NCBI GenBank assembly: GCA_028280115.1
Contig: JANQMJ010000009.1
Location: 1 to 64,000, forward strand
Direction: 5' to 3'
Source: Parvularculaceae bacterium
Lineage (GTDB): Bacteria; Pseudomonadota; Alphaproteobacteria; Caulobacterales; Parvularculaceae
Length of the DNA: 64,000 bases
The translations under genes were made by a program, and so were the position numbers. Below are positions 53,745 through 63,158 of this stretch, piece after piece. Below the pieces are notes generated by a model. It made no database searches. It had not been told where the DNA came from and saw only the letters and a list, made by a program, of their open reading frames with translations. Every line of letters starts with the position of its first letter. The stretch's first letter is position 1.

Positions 53745-56507
53745 CTAGCAAGGATCGTTTTCCAAGCTGCAGGTCCAACCCTGCCACCAGGTGTCGCTCA
53801 GATCCTCAACGGCGCCGATGTAATCCGTGTCCTCAAAAAACGGATCGATGGACGAAAGCATCGTCTGGAATTCAGTCGCCGATGATTCGGCCGTCCCATT
53901 CACGAACGTATTCACCAACGTGTTCGAAACGTTCGTCGTGTTGTTGGAGCCAGTGTTGACGGCTCCGACCGCCGCAGGGGTGTCCGGCATGTCATTGGTC
54001 AAAGCCGTGCAATCGAACAGGACGGAGTCGAATGACGGATCGTTGCCGACGCCCCCATAGGCGTTCGGATTGCCGTCGCCCGCAGATGCTTCCCAACGGA
54101 AGCAGGGATTGGACGCGTAGGCGACGACGCCGTTGAAGAAGCGGCCGATATGCCCGGAGTTGATCCGGAAGGCGTTATTGCCGCCGCCAACAACAGTGAA
54201 GTTGGCAATATTCGGATTGGTGACGCCGCTCATCTCAAACGCGTTGTCGCCTTGCTCGGTGGCGTCGTCGCGCTGAATGATGAGGACATATTGGGCCGCG
54301 CCGACCCAGCCGAGGTCGGTGTCCATGGAGTCGTCGAAATTGCCGGTCAGGACAACGTGACTGACATTGACCGTGCCGCCGAAAAACTCAACGCCGTCAT
54401 CCAGATTGTTGTGAACCTGAAGGTGGTCGACAACCGTCGTGTCGCCGACGCCGGCGAAGGAGATGCCGTTGAGCTCATTGCCGTTGCCGTCAATGTCAAA
54501 ACCGGCGTACTTCACCTGTACGTACCGCAACACGCCGCTGTCGTCGCCTGTTTGATTGCCGCCGAAGATGGCGTCGGGGTTGGTCACGCCTTCGACGATG
54601 TTTTCGCAGTCAACGCCCACCGAGCCGGTGTTGCATTCGTTGATCGGCGCCTGGCCGAGAAGGACGAGGCCGCCCCATTCGGAGTTGGCGACAAGGCGCT
54701 CCATGGCGGAGCCCGTGCCGTCGACATCGGCTTCCGACGTAAAGATGATCGGGTTATTCGCCGTGCCGTCCGCCAGCATGCGCGAACCGCGCTGAACGAC
54801 GATGTAATCAGCGCCGCCGTCGCCGAACAGCGTGACGCCGGGCTCTATAGAGAGATCAGCCGTCGTGCCCATGCCGCCGGCAAGGCCGTCATCGATGCCG
54901 ACATCGACGCGCCCGAGGATTTCATAAAAATTGCCGCGGGTCAGCTCCAGGTCGGTCTGCACGACGCCGGAAAGGCCGCAAACGTTTACGCCGTTCTTAG
55001 GAGCAAGTTGAGCAATATTGGGATGGAACGGACACTCGGGATCCGGGAAGAGCGCGAACGTCCAGCCCGTGGCCCAGTTGTTGGTTTCCGTTTCAGTCGG
55101 TCCAAAGGCGCCGATATAGCCGACGTCCTCGAAGAACGGATCGCCGGAAAAATCGACCGGCATCACGGCCAATTCGTTGGGGCCCGGCAGGAACGCGCCC
55201 ATCAACGAGCTCGCGCCAATGACGTTGTTCCCATCAGCGCCGACAGAGCCAACCGCCGCCGGTGTGTCCGGCATGTCGTTGGTCAGCGCCGTGCAGTCGA
55301 ATAGGGATGAGCGATACGACGGATCACTGCCGGCTCCGCCAAAGGCGCTTGGATTGCCGTCGCCTGCGGAAGCTTCCCAGTTAAAGCAAGGATTGTCGTA
55401 TGAAACAACGAAGTTATCAAACTGGCCGATATGGCCGGAGTTGATGCGGAAAGCGTTGTTGCCGCCGCCGACGATCGTCACGTTGGCGAAATGCGGATTG
55501 GTGTCGCCGCTCATTTCGAAGGCGTTGTCGCCTTGTTCGGAAGCGTCGTCCCGCTGTGCGACGACCGCAAATTGCACTCTGCCGGTCCAGCCGAGATCGG
55601 TGTCGATGGAGTCGTCGAAATTGCCGGTCAGCACAAGGTACCTGGCGTCAACCGTGCCGCCGAAGAACTCGACGCCGTCGTCCAGATTGTTGTGCACTTG
55701 AATGAATTCGAGCGTCGTCGTGTTGCCGACCCCGCCGAAGGAGATGCCGTTCAACTCGTTTCCGTTGCCGTCGATGTCGAACCCGGCGAATCGCACCTGG
55801 ATGTAACGTAAAATACCGCTGTCATCCATCGTGTCGTTGCCGCCGAAAATGGCGTCAGGGTTGGTCACGCCTTCGATGATGTTCTCGCAGTCGACGCCCA
55901 CGGAACCGGTGTTGCACTCATTGATCGGCGCTTGGCCGAGCAGCACAAGACCGCCCCATTCGCTGTTTTGCGCTTCGCCCTTGTCGTTCGAAGGATCGCT
56001 GTCAGCCTGGCGTGCAAGATCGTTCTGGCTGGTAAAGATGATCGGGTTGTTTTCCTCGCCATCCGCGATGATGCGCGAACCGCGATTGACGACAAGATAG
56101 TCGGCCCCGCCGGAGCCGAAGAGCACAACGCCTGGCTCAATCGTCAGGTCAACCGGGTTTCCGCCCGGCGCGGCGCCGGCAAGACCGGTATCAACGCCGA
56201 CATCGACGCGACCGTCAATCTGATATGCGACGCCCTCGACAAAGGGCAAAGTCAAATCGGAAGTCAGAACGCCTGTCAGTCTGCAGCCGACAAAATTGCC
56301 GAAAGTGCCGGTCTCAGCGAAGCCGGTCGGGCACATGGCGGTGGTTCCGCCGCCTCCGCCTCCGCCGCCGCCGCCTCCTCCGCCGGGGGGCGTTCCCGGA
56401 TTAGTGGCGCCGGGCGAGGCTATCTCTTCGCCCTGAGTACAGGCGGCCAGCATCAAAGCTGCATTGCAGGCAAGCAAAATCGATCGAAAATTTCGAGTAA
56501 ACGTCAT
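53745..56507 (-). CDS. Lipoprotein with two tandem ~430-residue repeat units and a poly-Gly linker
   Basis: 920 residues; family function unknown. The signal peptide ends LMLAAC (lipobox Cys23). A Pro/Gly linker has 13 consecutive glycines (residues 42-54). Two long copies of one unit follow (about 60-500 and 501-915), aligned by VGCRLTGV/NVCGLSGV, DGRVDVGVD/LGRVDVGID, EPGVVLFGSGGADY/EPGVTLFGDGGADY, NSEWGGLVLLGQAPINECNT (both), NNLDDGVEFFGGTV (both), EQGDNAFEMSG (both), GGGNNAFRINSGHIG (both) and WEASAGDGNP (both). Gly/Asp/Asn-rich turns suggest a right-handed beta-helix or similar solenoid, and paired cysteines suggest disulfides. First gene of the unit with the TonB receptor downstream; probably anchored at the outer membrane and helping capture its ligand. 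Function is inferred. Confidence 0.85.
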   Translation of the reverse strand: MTFTRNFRSILLACNAALMLAACTQGEEIASPGATNPGTPPGGGGGGGGGGGGGTTAMCPTGFAETGTFGNFVGCRLTGVLTSDLTLPFVEGVAYQIDGRVDVGVDTGLAGAAPGGNPVDLTIEPGVVLFGSGGADYLVVNRGSRIIADGEENNPIIFTSQNDLARQADSDPSNDKGEAQNSEWGGLVLLGQAPINECNTGSVGVDCENIIEGVTNPDAIFGGNDTMDDSGILRYIQVRFAGFDIDGNGNELNGISFGGVGNTTTLEFIQVHNNLDDGVEFFGGTVDARYLVLTGNFDDSIDTDLGWTGRVQFAVVAQRDDASEQGDNAFEMSGDTNPHFANVTIVGGGNNAFRINSGHIGQFDNFVVSYDNPCFNWEASAGDGNPSAFGGAGSDPSYRSSLFDCTALTNDMPDTPAAVGSVGADGNNVIGASSLMGAFLPGPNELAVMPVDFSGDPFFEDVGYIGAFGPTETETNNWATGWTFALFPDPECPFHPNIAQLAPKNGVNVCGLSGVVQTDLELTRGNFYEILGRVDVGIDDGLAGGMGTTADLSIEPGVTLFGDGGADYIVVQRGSRMLADGTANNPIIFTSEADVDGTGSAMERLVANSEWGGLVLLGQAPINECNTGSVGVDCENIVEGVTNPDAIFGGNQTGDDSGVLRYVQVKYAGFDIDGNGNELNGISFAGVGDTTVVDHLQVHNNLDDGVEFFGGTVNVSHVVLTGNFDDSMDTDLGWVGAAQYVLIIQRDDATEQGDNAFEMSGVTNPNIANFTVVGGGNNAFRINSGHIGRFFNGVVAYASNPCFRWEASAGDGNPNAYGGVGNDPSFDSVLFDCTALTNDMPDTPAAVGAVNTGSNNTTNVSNTLVNTFVNGTAESSATEFQTMLSSIDPFFEDTDYIGAVEDLSDTWWQGWTCSLENDPC
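56346..56384 (-). repeat. GGN trinucleotide tract encoding Gly13
   Basis: Thirteen consecutive glycine codons (mostly GGC, some GGA) in the lipoprotein gene just after the lipobox region. Such tracts can change length by slippage in steps of three, which would alter linker length without breaking the frame. Confidence 0.8.
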
Positions 56508-57121
56508 CAGAAGACCCCCGAAAGGATGAAAGGCACAAACGCGATCTCAGCGACGACGCCCCACGCGCCGCCCGCTGCGGACCCCGTTAATCGTCTCGAA
56601 TGACACTTGGGTGACGGAAACGATTCAGATTTGTGAAGAAATCCTTACGCGGCAATGCTAAACTTGCGCATGAAGTGCGCTTTTTGTTTTGCAACCACCT
56701 GATAGTATGAAGACTAATCGAACTCTGTATTTGACAAAGAGCGGCCGGAAAGGAATGCGGCAAAATCACAGGTGGTTGGTTCTGTGGTGGAATGGCATCA
56801 GTTCAGGCGGTCGCTTTGCGTTGCGTAAATGCGGACGGACAGCCTCGGAGACGCTGGCGGGGACTTCTAATCCGCCTTTTCTGGATCATCGCGGGCGCGT
56901 CGCCCAATAAGGGTTAATATGGCTTTGCGCCGGCCCGCCCCGAAGGCCGGATTTGTTTGTCCCGTGAATGACTTGCGACGTTAATGAAAAGCTTGGTTTT
57001 GGGGAGTATTGACGGCTAGGCGGCCACAGCCGAAAAGTGGCGGCTGTGTATAATTTTGGTAGTCTTTAGAAGGTGATGGCCTGTCCTGACCTGGGACGGC
57101 GCAATGAATGAGTAGCGCATC
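56508..57121. other. Intergenic region between the lipoprotein and gspC
   Basis: 614 bp between divergent genes. It must hold the promoter of the leftward lipoprotein-receptor unit and of the rightward gsp operon. A GCGCA-TGAAG-TGCGC hairpin followed by TTTTT lies near 56668-56690 and a CACAGCCG/CGGCTGTG inverted repeat at 57025-57048. Short open frames here lack ribosome sites and recognisable domains. Confidence 0.5.
57025..57054 (+). promoter_or_regulatory. Inverted repeat abutting a TATAAT hexamer upstream of gspC
   Basis: CACAGCCG and CGGCTGTG (perfect 8-bp arms, 8-base spacer) are followed at once by TATAAT (57049-57054), 68 bp before gspC. A -10 element overlapped by an operator would allow repression or activation of the type II secretion operon. 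No good -35 is visible, and the binder is unknown. Confidence 0.45.
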
Positions 57122-57997
57122 GTGGCGGTGATTCGGCAAAACGGACTGGAACGCTATGCGGCGCGGGCAGGCGATGCGCTGCGCCGGTTGGCGCCGCGTC
57201 TGGCCGGGCGCAGCGGAAAGTTTGCCGCCAGCGCCGCGCCGGCGGTTGAAATCGCGCTTTCAGCGGGAATCGGATTCGTCCTTCTGCTGATTTGTTATGC
57301 GCTGTTTGCGCCGCTGCCGACGTCGAAATCCCTGCCGACGGCGCCGGCCCCAGATACTGTCGCCGCAGCGCCAGGCGTTGTGGGCAATCCGTTCCGCACA
57401 GTCGATGCCGCCGCCGGACCGGTGGTTATTGAACAGGGCCCGGCGCTCGCAGAGACGTCGCTCGATCTCGCCTTGCACGGAACAGCGCAAGACGAAGCGG
57501 GGGCGTGGCGGGCGCTGATCAAAACCCCTGAAGGCGAGCAAGAGTGGTTTTCCATCGGCGATGAAATCTGGGACGGCGTCCGACTGGATCGCATTTTACC
57601 CAACCAGGTCGTGATCATCAGCGGCGGCGTGCGGGAATCGCTCAGCCTGGTTAACCGCGATCTCGCTGTGACTTCATCATCCGCATCGAGATCGTCCGGC
57701 GCTGCGCAACCATTCGCGCTGGGCGATGTTGTTCAGTTCGTTCCGGATTTGAGCGGGGGAACGCTCAATCTGACGCTGCAGCCTGGATCCGACCGCGCGC
57801 GATTTGAAGCGTTTGGCCTCAGGTCCGGCGATGTTCTGGTTTCCGTCGACAACAAGCGGGTCGGCCCGGAAATCGCATCGGAACTGGAAAGACTACGCGG
57901 CTTGGCCGGCGCCGCAGCCATTTCAATTCAAGTCGAGCGAGATGGCGTCATTGTGCCAATCGAGGTCGATTTGGCGGCGCAAACGAGCAGAGAGTAG
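57122..57997 (+). CDS. gspC: Type II secretion system protein GspC
   Basis: 291-residue inner-membrane protein linking the assembly platform to the secretin. One membrane helix (about 42-62: VEIALSAGIGFVLLLICYAL), a periplasmic HR domain (about 100-180, WRALIKTPEGEQEWFSIGDEIWDGVRLDRILPNQVVI) and a C-terminal PDZ domain (about 195-285, FEAFGLRSGDVLVSVDNKRVG). This is the GspC architecture. Start is GTG at 57122; it opens the gsp run C-D-E-F-G-H-I. An inverted repeat beside a TATAAT lies about 70 bp upstream. gspD begins 8 bp after its stop. Confidence 0.92.
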   Translation: MAVIRQNGLERYAARAGDALRRLAPRLAGRSGKFAASAAPAVEIALSAGIGFVLLLICYALFAPLPTSKSLPTAPAPDTVAAAPGVVGNPFRTVDAAAGPVVIEQGPALAETSLDLALHGTAQDEAGAWRALIKTPEGEQEWFSIGDEIWDGVRLDRILPNQVVIISGGVRESLSLVNRDLAVTSSSASRSSGAAQPFALGDVVQFVPDLSGGTLNLTLQPGSDRARFEAFGLRSGDVLVSVDNKRVGPEIASELERLRGLAGAAAISIQVERDGVIVPIEVDLAAQTSRE

Positions 57998-58005
57998 ACA
58001 GTTTG

Positions 58006-59964
58006 ATGTTTATGAAACGATGGATAATCGGCGTTGTATGCGCAGCCGCAATGATGACGGGCGCATCGATCGCGCAGGATCGCTGCGATGAGGCTGTAAA
58101 TTTTGAAAACGCCGACATCCGTGCGGTCGTCGACGAATTTGCGCTTCGCACCGGCAGGAAATTCGTTGTCGATCCCCGCGTCAACGGCGAAGTCACGATC
58201 AAATCCGGGCCCAATGGCGGATTGTGCGCGGACGAGGCTTGGGAGCTGTTCCAGACGGCGCTGCGCGTGAGCGGCTTTGCGGCGACGCCGATCAGCGCCG
58301 ACAGTTACAAAATCATTCCGCTCCAGGAGGGCGCCCGCGCGGCCGGACCTGTGGGCGAAGGAATACCAGGCGACTTTGTCACGCAAATCGTCCGCCTACA
58401 GTATGTCGATGCGCGCGAGGCGGCGGCCAATCTGGCGCAGATCGTCAACGAAAGAGGCGTGGTCGCGCCGGTGCGCAGCGGCAACGCGATTATTCTGGTC
58501 GACGAAAGAGATAATGTCGATCGCATGCGTCAAGTGCTGCAGCAGATCGATCGGGATATGACCGTCTACCGGACGATTTCCCTCAACAACGCCTCGGCGA
58601 CGGAGGTCGCCCGGGTCGTCACCAGCCTTGCAGAGGAAATCTCCGGCGAGGGCGGAACCGGGGCGTCCAATATCAGCGTCGTCCCCATGGAGGCGTCGAA
58701 CAGCATTCTGATCCGCGCCGAAATCGCAATGCTGAACCGGCTTGCAGGCGTTGTCGCGGAACTTGACCGGATCGGCGAGACGAAGTCCGACCTCTCGGTG
58801 ATTGCGCTTGATCATGCGGATGCGGAAGAGATGGCGCCGTTGCTTCGCGAGATTGTCGAAACGCAGCCGCTCCCGCCTGGAGAACCGTCTGCCTCGCGCC
58901 TCGGCGGACGCGCCATGATCTCATTTCATGCGCCGACCAATTCGCTGATTATATCCGGCGACGCCAATATCCAGAAAACGCTGCGCAGCGTCGTCGCGCA
59001 ACTCGACGTGCGCCGCGCCCAGGTGCTGGTCGAGGCGATCATCGTTGAGGTGAACGACAAGACGGCGCGCGAGCTTGGTCTGCAGTATTTTCTCTCGGGC
59101 ACAGGAGATGAAAACAGCCGCGTGCCGTTCACGGCGACAAATTTTGCGAGCACGCAGCCGAACATTCTCGCTAATGCGGGCGCGTTCTTGCTCGACGACG
59201 AGCGCTTTTCAAGCGACGCCGTTCGCGACGCGGCGCTCAATTCGCTGCTTGGGGTCAACGGCCTTTTGCTCGGCGGCGCCGGCAATATCGGCGATGACGC
59301 CGTCTTCGGCGCTATTCTGACGGCGCTTCAGGAAGACGAGGATACGAAAGTCCTGTCATTTCCTTCCGTGCTGACGCTGGACAATCAGCCGGCGGTTCTG
59401 TCTGTCGGCCAGGAAATCCCGATTACGACCGGCGAAGCCGTCGGCGATAATTTTTCGAACGCGTTCCGAACCGTATCGCGAGAGGAAGTGGGCGTCATTC
59501 TCGAGGTCACCCCGAACATCAATGAGGGCGGCACGGTGACGCTCGAGATCAGACAAGAAACATCAAACGTTGCGGGGCAGATCATTGCATCGTCGACCGA
59601 CCTCATCACCAATAAGCGCGTGATCGAAACAACGGCGCTGGTCGACGACAGAGACATTCTCGTACTCGGCGGCCTGGTCGATCATATGGACCAGGCGTTT
59701 GAGAACAAGGTGCCGTTTCTGGGCGATATTCCCGGCTTCGGCAATCTCTTTAAGACGCAAGGAAAATCCTACGACCGGCGCAATCTGATGGTTTTCATCC
59801 GCCCCACCGTCATTCGCGACCGGGAAAGCGCGCGCGCGGCGACCAATAAGAAACTCGATTACATTCGCGCGCGCGAGCTTTTGTCATCGCGGCAGCCGGT
59901 TTCGGAACTGGACCGACTGATCGAACAGGTAACGGGCGCGGGCGCAGATGATAAGAGCGAGTGA
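58006..59964 (+). CDS. gspD: Type II secretion system secretin GspD
   Basis: 652-residue outer-membrane secretin forming the exit channel. The signal peptide is MKRWIIGVVCAAAMMTGASIAQ. N0 domain (FENADIRAVVDEFALRTGRKF) and N1-N3 repeats follow (VRLQYVDAREAAANLAQIVNERG, VIALDHADAEEMAPLLREIV). The C-terminal secretin domain has VLVEAIIVEVNDKTARELGLQ, VLSFPSVLTLDNQPAVLSVGQE, EEVGVILEVTPNINEGGTVTLEI and DILVLGGLVDHM. Starts at 58006, 58012 or the TTG 58003 are close; 58006 is chosen. Its stop overlaps the gspE start by one base. Confidence 0.95.
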   Translation: MFMKRWIIGVVCAAAMMTGASIAQDRCDEAVNFENADIRAVVDEFALRTGRKFVVDPRVNGEVTIKSGPNGGLCADEAWELFQTALRVSGFAATPISADSYKIIPLQEGARAAGPVGEGIPGDFVTQIVRLQYVDAREAAANLAQIVNERGVVAPVRSGNAIILVDERDNVDRMRQVLQQIDRDMTVYRTISLNNASATEVARVVTSLAEEISGEGGTGASNISVVPMEASNSILIRAEIAMLNRLAGVVAELDRIGETKSDLSVIALDHADAEEMAPLLREIVETQPLPPGEPSASRLGGRAMISFHAPTNSLIISGDANIQKTLRSVVAQLDVRRAQVLVEAIIVEVNDKTARELGLQYFLSGTGDENSRVPFTATNFASTQPNILANAGAFLLDDERFSSDAVRDAALNSLLGVNGLLLGGAGNIGDDAVFGAILTALQEDEDTKVLSFPSVLTLDNQPAVLSVGQEIPITTGEAVGDNFSNAFRTVSREEVGVILEVTPNINEGGTVTLEIRQETSNVAGQIIASSTDLITNKRVIETTALVDDRDILVLGGLVDHMDQAFENKVPFLGDIPGFGNLFKTQGKSYDRRNLMVFIRPTVIRDRESARAATNKKLDYIRARELLSSRQPVSELDRLIEQVTGAGADDKSE

Positions 59965-61469
59965 TGGCAGACGCCGCCCCTGAACCGCCGCTTCGATTTA
60001 CCTATGCCTTCGCCAAGGAGCGCGGTCTCGTCGTGCTGGATGACGGCGTTTCGCCGGCGCTGATCGGCGCACGCGGCAAGCCCGATCCCTGGGCGCTCAT
60101 CGAAGCGCGCCGCGTTGTCGACGCGCCGATCGCGGTTGAAGAAATGCCGGAGGAGGCGTTTGAACGGCGGCTTTCCGAAATCTATTCCGTCAGCGGCGTC
60201 GACGCCGCTGACCTGGCTTTGAGCAGCGGGGAGGGCGATCTGGCGACGCTCGCCGAAGGCCTGCCGACGACCGCCGATCTCTTGGATAGTCAGAATGACG
60301 CGCCGATCATCCGGCTCATCAACGGCATTATCGCTCAGGCGGTCAAGCTCAAGGCCTCCGACATCCATATCGAACCTTATGAAAAGACGCTTTCCATCCG
60401 CTTGCGGATCGATGGCGTCCTGCGCGAAATCCTCTCGCTGCCCTCGCGGGTGACGCCGGCGCTGGTCAGCCGGGTCAAAGTCATGGCCCGGCTCGACATC
60501 GCCGAAAAGCGCATTCCCCAGGACGGCCGCATATCCCTGGCGCTTGGCGGCAAAACCGTCGATGTGCGGATTTCGACGCTGCCGGCCCGTTTTGGCGAAC
60601 GGGTCGTCATGCGCATTCTCGACAAGGAGGAAGCGCGGCTCGATCTCGACGCGCTGGGCATGCCGGCGGACATGCTGGTGCGGTTCCGCAAGGCGTTGCG
60701 TCGGCCGAACGGCGTCATTCTGGTCACCGGCCCGACCGGTTCGGGCAAGACGACGACGCTTTACGCCGCGCTGAGCCTGCTGAACGATCCCAGCCGCAAC
60801 ATCCTCACGGTAGAAGATCCGGTCGAATATGCCATCGACGGCGTCGGTCAGACGCAAATCAATCCGAAAGTGGGAATGACGTTTGCAACCGGCTTGCGGG
60901 CCATCCTTCGTCAGGACCCGGACATTGTCATGGTCGGAGAGATCCGCGACGTGGAAACGGCGGAAATCGCCATACAGGCAGCGCTTACCGGCCATCTTGT
61001 GCTTTCCACCGTGCATACGAATTCCGCCGTCGGCGCGGTGACCCGGCTGCGCGACATGGGCGCCGAGCCGTTTTTGTTGTCGTCGACCATCGCCGCCGTT
61101 CTCGCGCAGCGGCTGGTGCGGCGACTATGTCCGAGTTGCAAGGAGGCGTATGCGCCTGACGAGGCGGAACGCCGCCTCCTGGGCGTCGACAGCAGGCAGG
61201 ACATCACAATCTTTCGCGCCAGAGGGTGCGGGCGTTGCGGCGGGAGCGGCTATGAGGGCCGTCTCGGCGTTTATGAACTTCTCGTGGTTGATGATGCGTT
61301 GCGCCAATTGATCCATGAAGAAGCCGGTGAGGAAAGCCTCTCGAAAGAAGCTTTTAAACGGCACGATACGCTTGCGGGTTGCGGCTTTCGTCATGTCCTT
61401 GACGGCATAACGTCGGTCGAAGAAGTGTTGCGTGTCGTGCGGCAGGATGAGGACGATGCCGGCCTTTGA
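59964..61469 (+). CDS. gspE: Type II secretion system ATPase GspE
   Basis: 501-residue cytosolic ATPase powering pseudopilus assembly. N-terminal N1E-like domain to about residue 95, then the AAA-type core with KLKASDIHIEPYEKTL, Walker A GPTGSGKTTTLYAAL (about 254-268), ILTVEDPVEYAIDG, Walker B RQDPDIVMVGEIRDVETA and AIQAALTGHLVLSTVHTN (His box). A tetracysteine zinc motif follows (LCPSCKEAY ... CGRCGGSGYEGRLGVYELL), present in GspE but not in all PilB. ATG 59964 is coupled to gspD by one base; a GTG at 59961 is also in frame. It overlaps gspF by 14 bases. Confidence 0.96.
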   Translation: MADAAPEPPLRFTYAFAKERGLVVLDDGVSPALIGARGKPDPWALIEARRVVDAPIAVEEMPEEAFERRLSEIYSVSGVDAADLALSSGEGDLATLAEGLPTTADLLDSQNDAPIIRLINGIIAQAVKLKASDIHIEPYEKTLSIRLRIDGVLREILSLPSRVTPALVSRVKVMARLDIAEKRIPQDGRISLALGGKTVDVRISTLPARFGERVVMRILDKEEARLDLDALGMPADMLVRFRKALRRPNGVILVTGPTGSGKTTTLYAALSLLNDPSRNILTVEDPVEYAIDGVGQTQINPKVGMTFATGLRAILRQDPDIVMVGEIRDVETAEIAIQAALTGHLVLSTVHTNSAVGAVTRLRDMGAEPFLLSSTIAAVLAQRLVRRLCPSCKEAYAPDEAERRLLGVDSRQDITIFRARGCGRCGGSGYEGRLGVYELLVVDDALRQLIHEEAGEESLSKEAFKRHDTLAGCGFRHVLDGITSVEEVLRVVRQDEDDAGL

Positions 61470-62670
61470 GTATGAAGCGCTGGATGTCGCCGGCCGGTCA
61501 CGCCGCGGCGTGGTGACGGCCGAGTCGCCGCGCCTGGCGCGCCAGGAACTGCGCCGTCTCCAACTCACGCCGGTAGCGATCAACACGGCCAGCGCCCTAT
61601 CCGGCGCCAGGGCCGGAACCGCCAAACCGGCGCGCGTGCGTTACGGCCAGCTGGTGGAAATAACGCGGCAGCTCTCGGTGCTTCTTTCGGCTGGAACGCC
61701 GCTTGAGGAAGCGTTAAGCGCGATCGCCCTCTTGACGGATGACGCTGGCGTGAGAAAACGGATGCTGGCTGTGCGCGAACGCGTCACCGAAGGGTGGCGC
61801 TTCGCCGACGCGTTGGCGGAAGATAAGAAGTCCTTTCCCGATCTTTACCGCGCCATTGTCAGCGCCGGCGAAACCTCCGGCGATCTTGCGCCGGTGCTCG
61901 ACCGGCTCGCGGGCATGCTGGAAAAGAACCGTTCCATGCGCAACAAGGCGCTTGGTTCGCTGATCTATCCGGCGGCGCTGATCGTCTTCGCCGGCGCCAT
62001 TATCGGCGCCTTGATGACATTGGTGGTTCCGAAAATCGTTGCGCAGTTTCAGGTTTTCGACGCGCAACTGCCGCTGATCACGCGGATTGTCGTGGGCGTG
62101 TCGGGATTTCTCTCAGCCTTCGGGCTTTACATTGTGTTGGGCGTTTTGATCGGCGCTGCGATATTCTGGCAGGCGATGCGCGCGCCGGCTTTCAGGCGTG
62201 CGTTCGACCGCTGGGTGCTCACCTTGCCGGTGCTCGGGCGGCTTCTGCGCGGCCTTGACGGCGCACGCTTTGCCCGCACGCTTTCGACCATGGTGGCGAG
62301 CGGCGCGCCGCTCTTGCAGAGCCTGACGAGTGCGCAGCGCACCGTCGGCAACGCCTATATACGCGAACGCCTCGACGGGGCTATTGTCATGGTGCGCGAA
62401 GGGGCTTCGCTGGCCTCGGCGCTCCGGCGGGCCGATGCGTTGCCGCCGATGATGACCCATATGGTTGCGGCCGGCGAGCGCGCCGGCGCCCTGTCGGAGC
62501 TGCTCGACAAGGCGGCGACGCAGCTGGAAGAGGAGTTCGACACGGCTTCAACGGTGGCGCTGCGCCTTCTGGAGCCGAGCATTATCATTGTCATGGGCGG
62601 CGTCGTCATGGTGATTGTCGCCTCCATCATGTTGCCGATGCTGCAGTTAAACCGCCTTGCCGCCGGCTAA
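61456..62670 (+). CDS. gspF: Type II secretion system inner-membrane platform protein GspF
   Basis: 404-residue polytopic protein of the assembly platform. N-terminus MPAFEYEALDVAGRSRRGVV is the usual GspF start. Two repeated cytoplasmic GspF domains are present (LVEITRQLSVLLSAGTPLEEALSA at ~70 and ARFARTLSTMVASGAPLLQSL at ~275), three membrane helices (about 172-192, 215-240 and 375-398) and VAAGERAGALSELLDKAA. ATG 61456 is used, inside the gspE end (14-base overlap); an in-frame start 24 bp earlier is less likely. Length normal. Confidence 0.95.
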   Translation: MPAFEYEALDVAGRSRRGVVTAESPRLARQELRRLQLTPVAINTASALSGARAGTAKPARVRYGQLVEITRQLSVLLSAGTPLEEALSAIALLTDDAGVRKRMLAVRERVTEGWRFADALAEDKKSFPDLYRAIVSAGETSGDLAPVLDRLAGMLEKNRSMRNKALGSLIYPAALIVFAGAIIGALMTLVVPKIVAQFQVFDAQLPLITRIVVGVSGFLSAFGLYIVLGVLIGAAIFWQAMRAPAFRRAFDRWVLTLPVLGRLLRGLDGARFARTLSTMVASGAPLLQSLTSAQRTVGNAYIRERLDGAIVMVREGASLASALRRADALPPMMTHMVAAGERAGALSELLDKAATQLEEEFDTASTVALRLLEPSIIIVMGGVVMVIVASIMLPMLQLNRLAAG

Positions 62671-62690
62671 GGAAGAATGACGGAAGGTTT

Positions 62691-63158
62691 ATGAACGCGA
62701 TGAGAAATCAATTCGGCGCCTGCAAAGATCGCCAGCGCGGCGTGACGTTGATCGAACTGTTGGTTGTCCTGTCGATCCTGGCGCTGATCTCGGCGTTGGT
62801 GGTGATCAATATTCTCCCCGAGCGCGACCGTGCGGCGGTGCGCAAGGCGGAGATCGACATCAAGACGATCGAAGCGGCGCTCGATCAGTACCGCCTCGAT
62901 ATGTTCAGCTATCCCAGCAGCCAGCAGGGGCTTGACGCGCTGGTCGAGGTTCCCGCCGATGCGCCGCGCAAGACCGATTACCGGCCTGGCGGCTATTTGC
63001 GGGGCGGCGTGCCCCGCGATCCATGGGGCAATCCTTATCAATATCGTTTTCCCGGCGAGCGCGGTGTGGTGGACGTCTATTCCCTGGGCGCTGACGGCGA
63101 ACCCGGCGGGGAAGGACTGAACGCGGATATCGGCAATTGGCTAGACGAAGACGCATAA
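62691..63158 (+). CDS. gspG: Type II secretion major pseudopilin GspG
   Basis: 155-residue major pseudopilin. The type IV prepilin leader is cut at QRG^VTLIELLVVLSIL: the +5 Glu is present, but +1 is Val instead of the usual Phe. One hydrophobic helix (about 17-40) and then a GspG globular domain with IDIKTIEAALDQYRLDMFSYPSSQQGLDALV and the C-terminal PRDPWGNPYQYRFPG and YSLGADGEPGGEGLNADIGNW calcium-binding loop, characteristic of GspG. ATG 62691 is 20 bp after gspF. Its end overlaps gspH by 22 bases. Confidence 0.95.
   Translation: MNAMRNQFGACKDRQRGVTLIELLVVLSILALISALVVINILPERDRAAVRKAEIDIKTIEAALDQYRLDMFSYPSSQQGLDALVEVPADAPRKTDYRPGGYLRGGVPRDPWGNPYQYRFPGERGVVDVYSLGADGEPGGEGLNADIGNWLDEDA

Noticed and set aside
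53745..56507. CRISPR-like repetition in the lipoprotein gene
   Set aside because: Repetition is two long coding units and a glycine tract, not short direct repeats with unique spacers.
57009..57054. Sigma-70 promoter TTGACG...TATAAT before gspC
   Set aside because: The two hexamers are 34 bases apart, twice the workable spacing.
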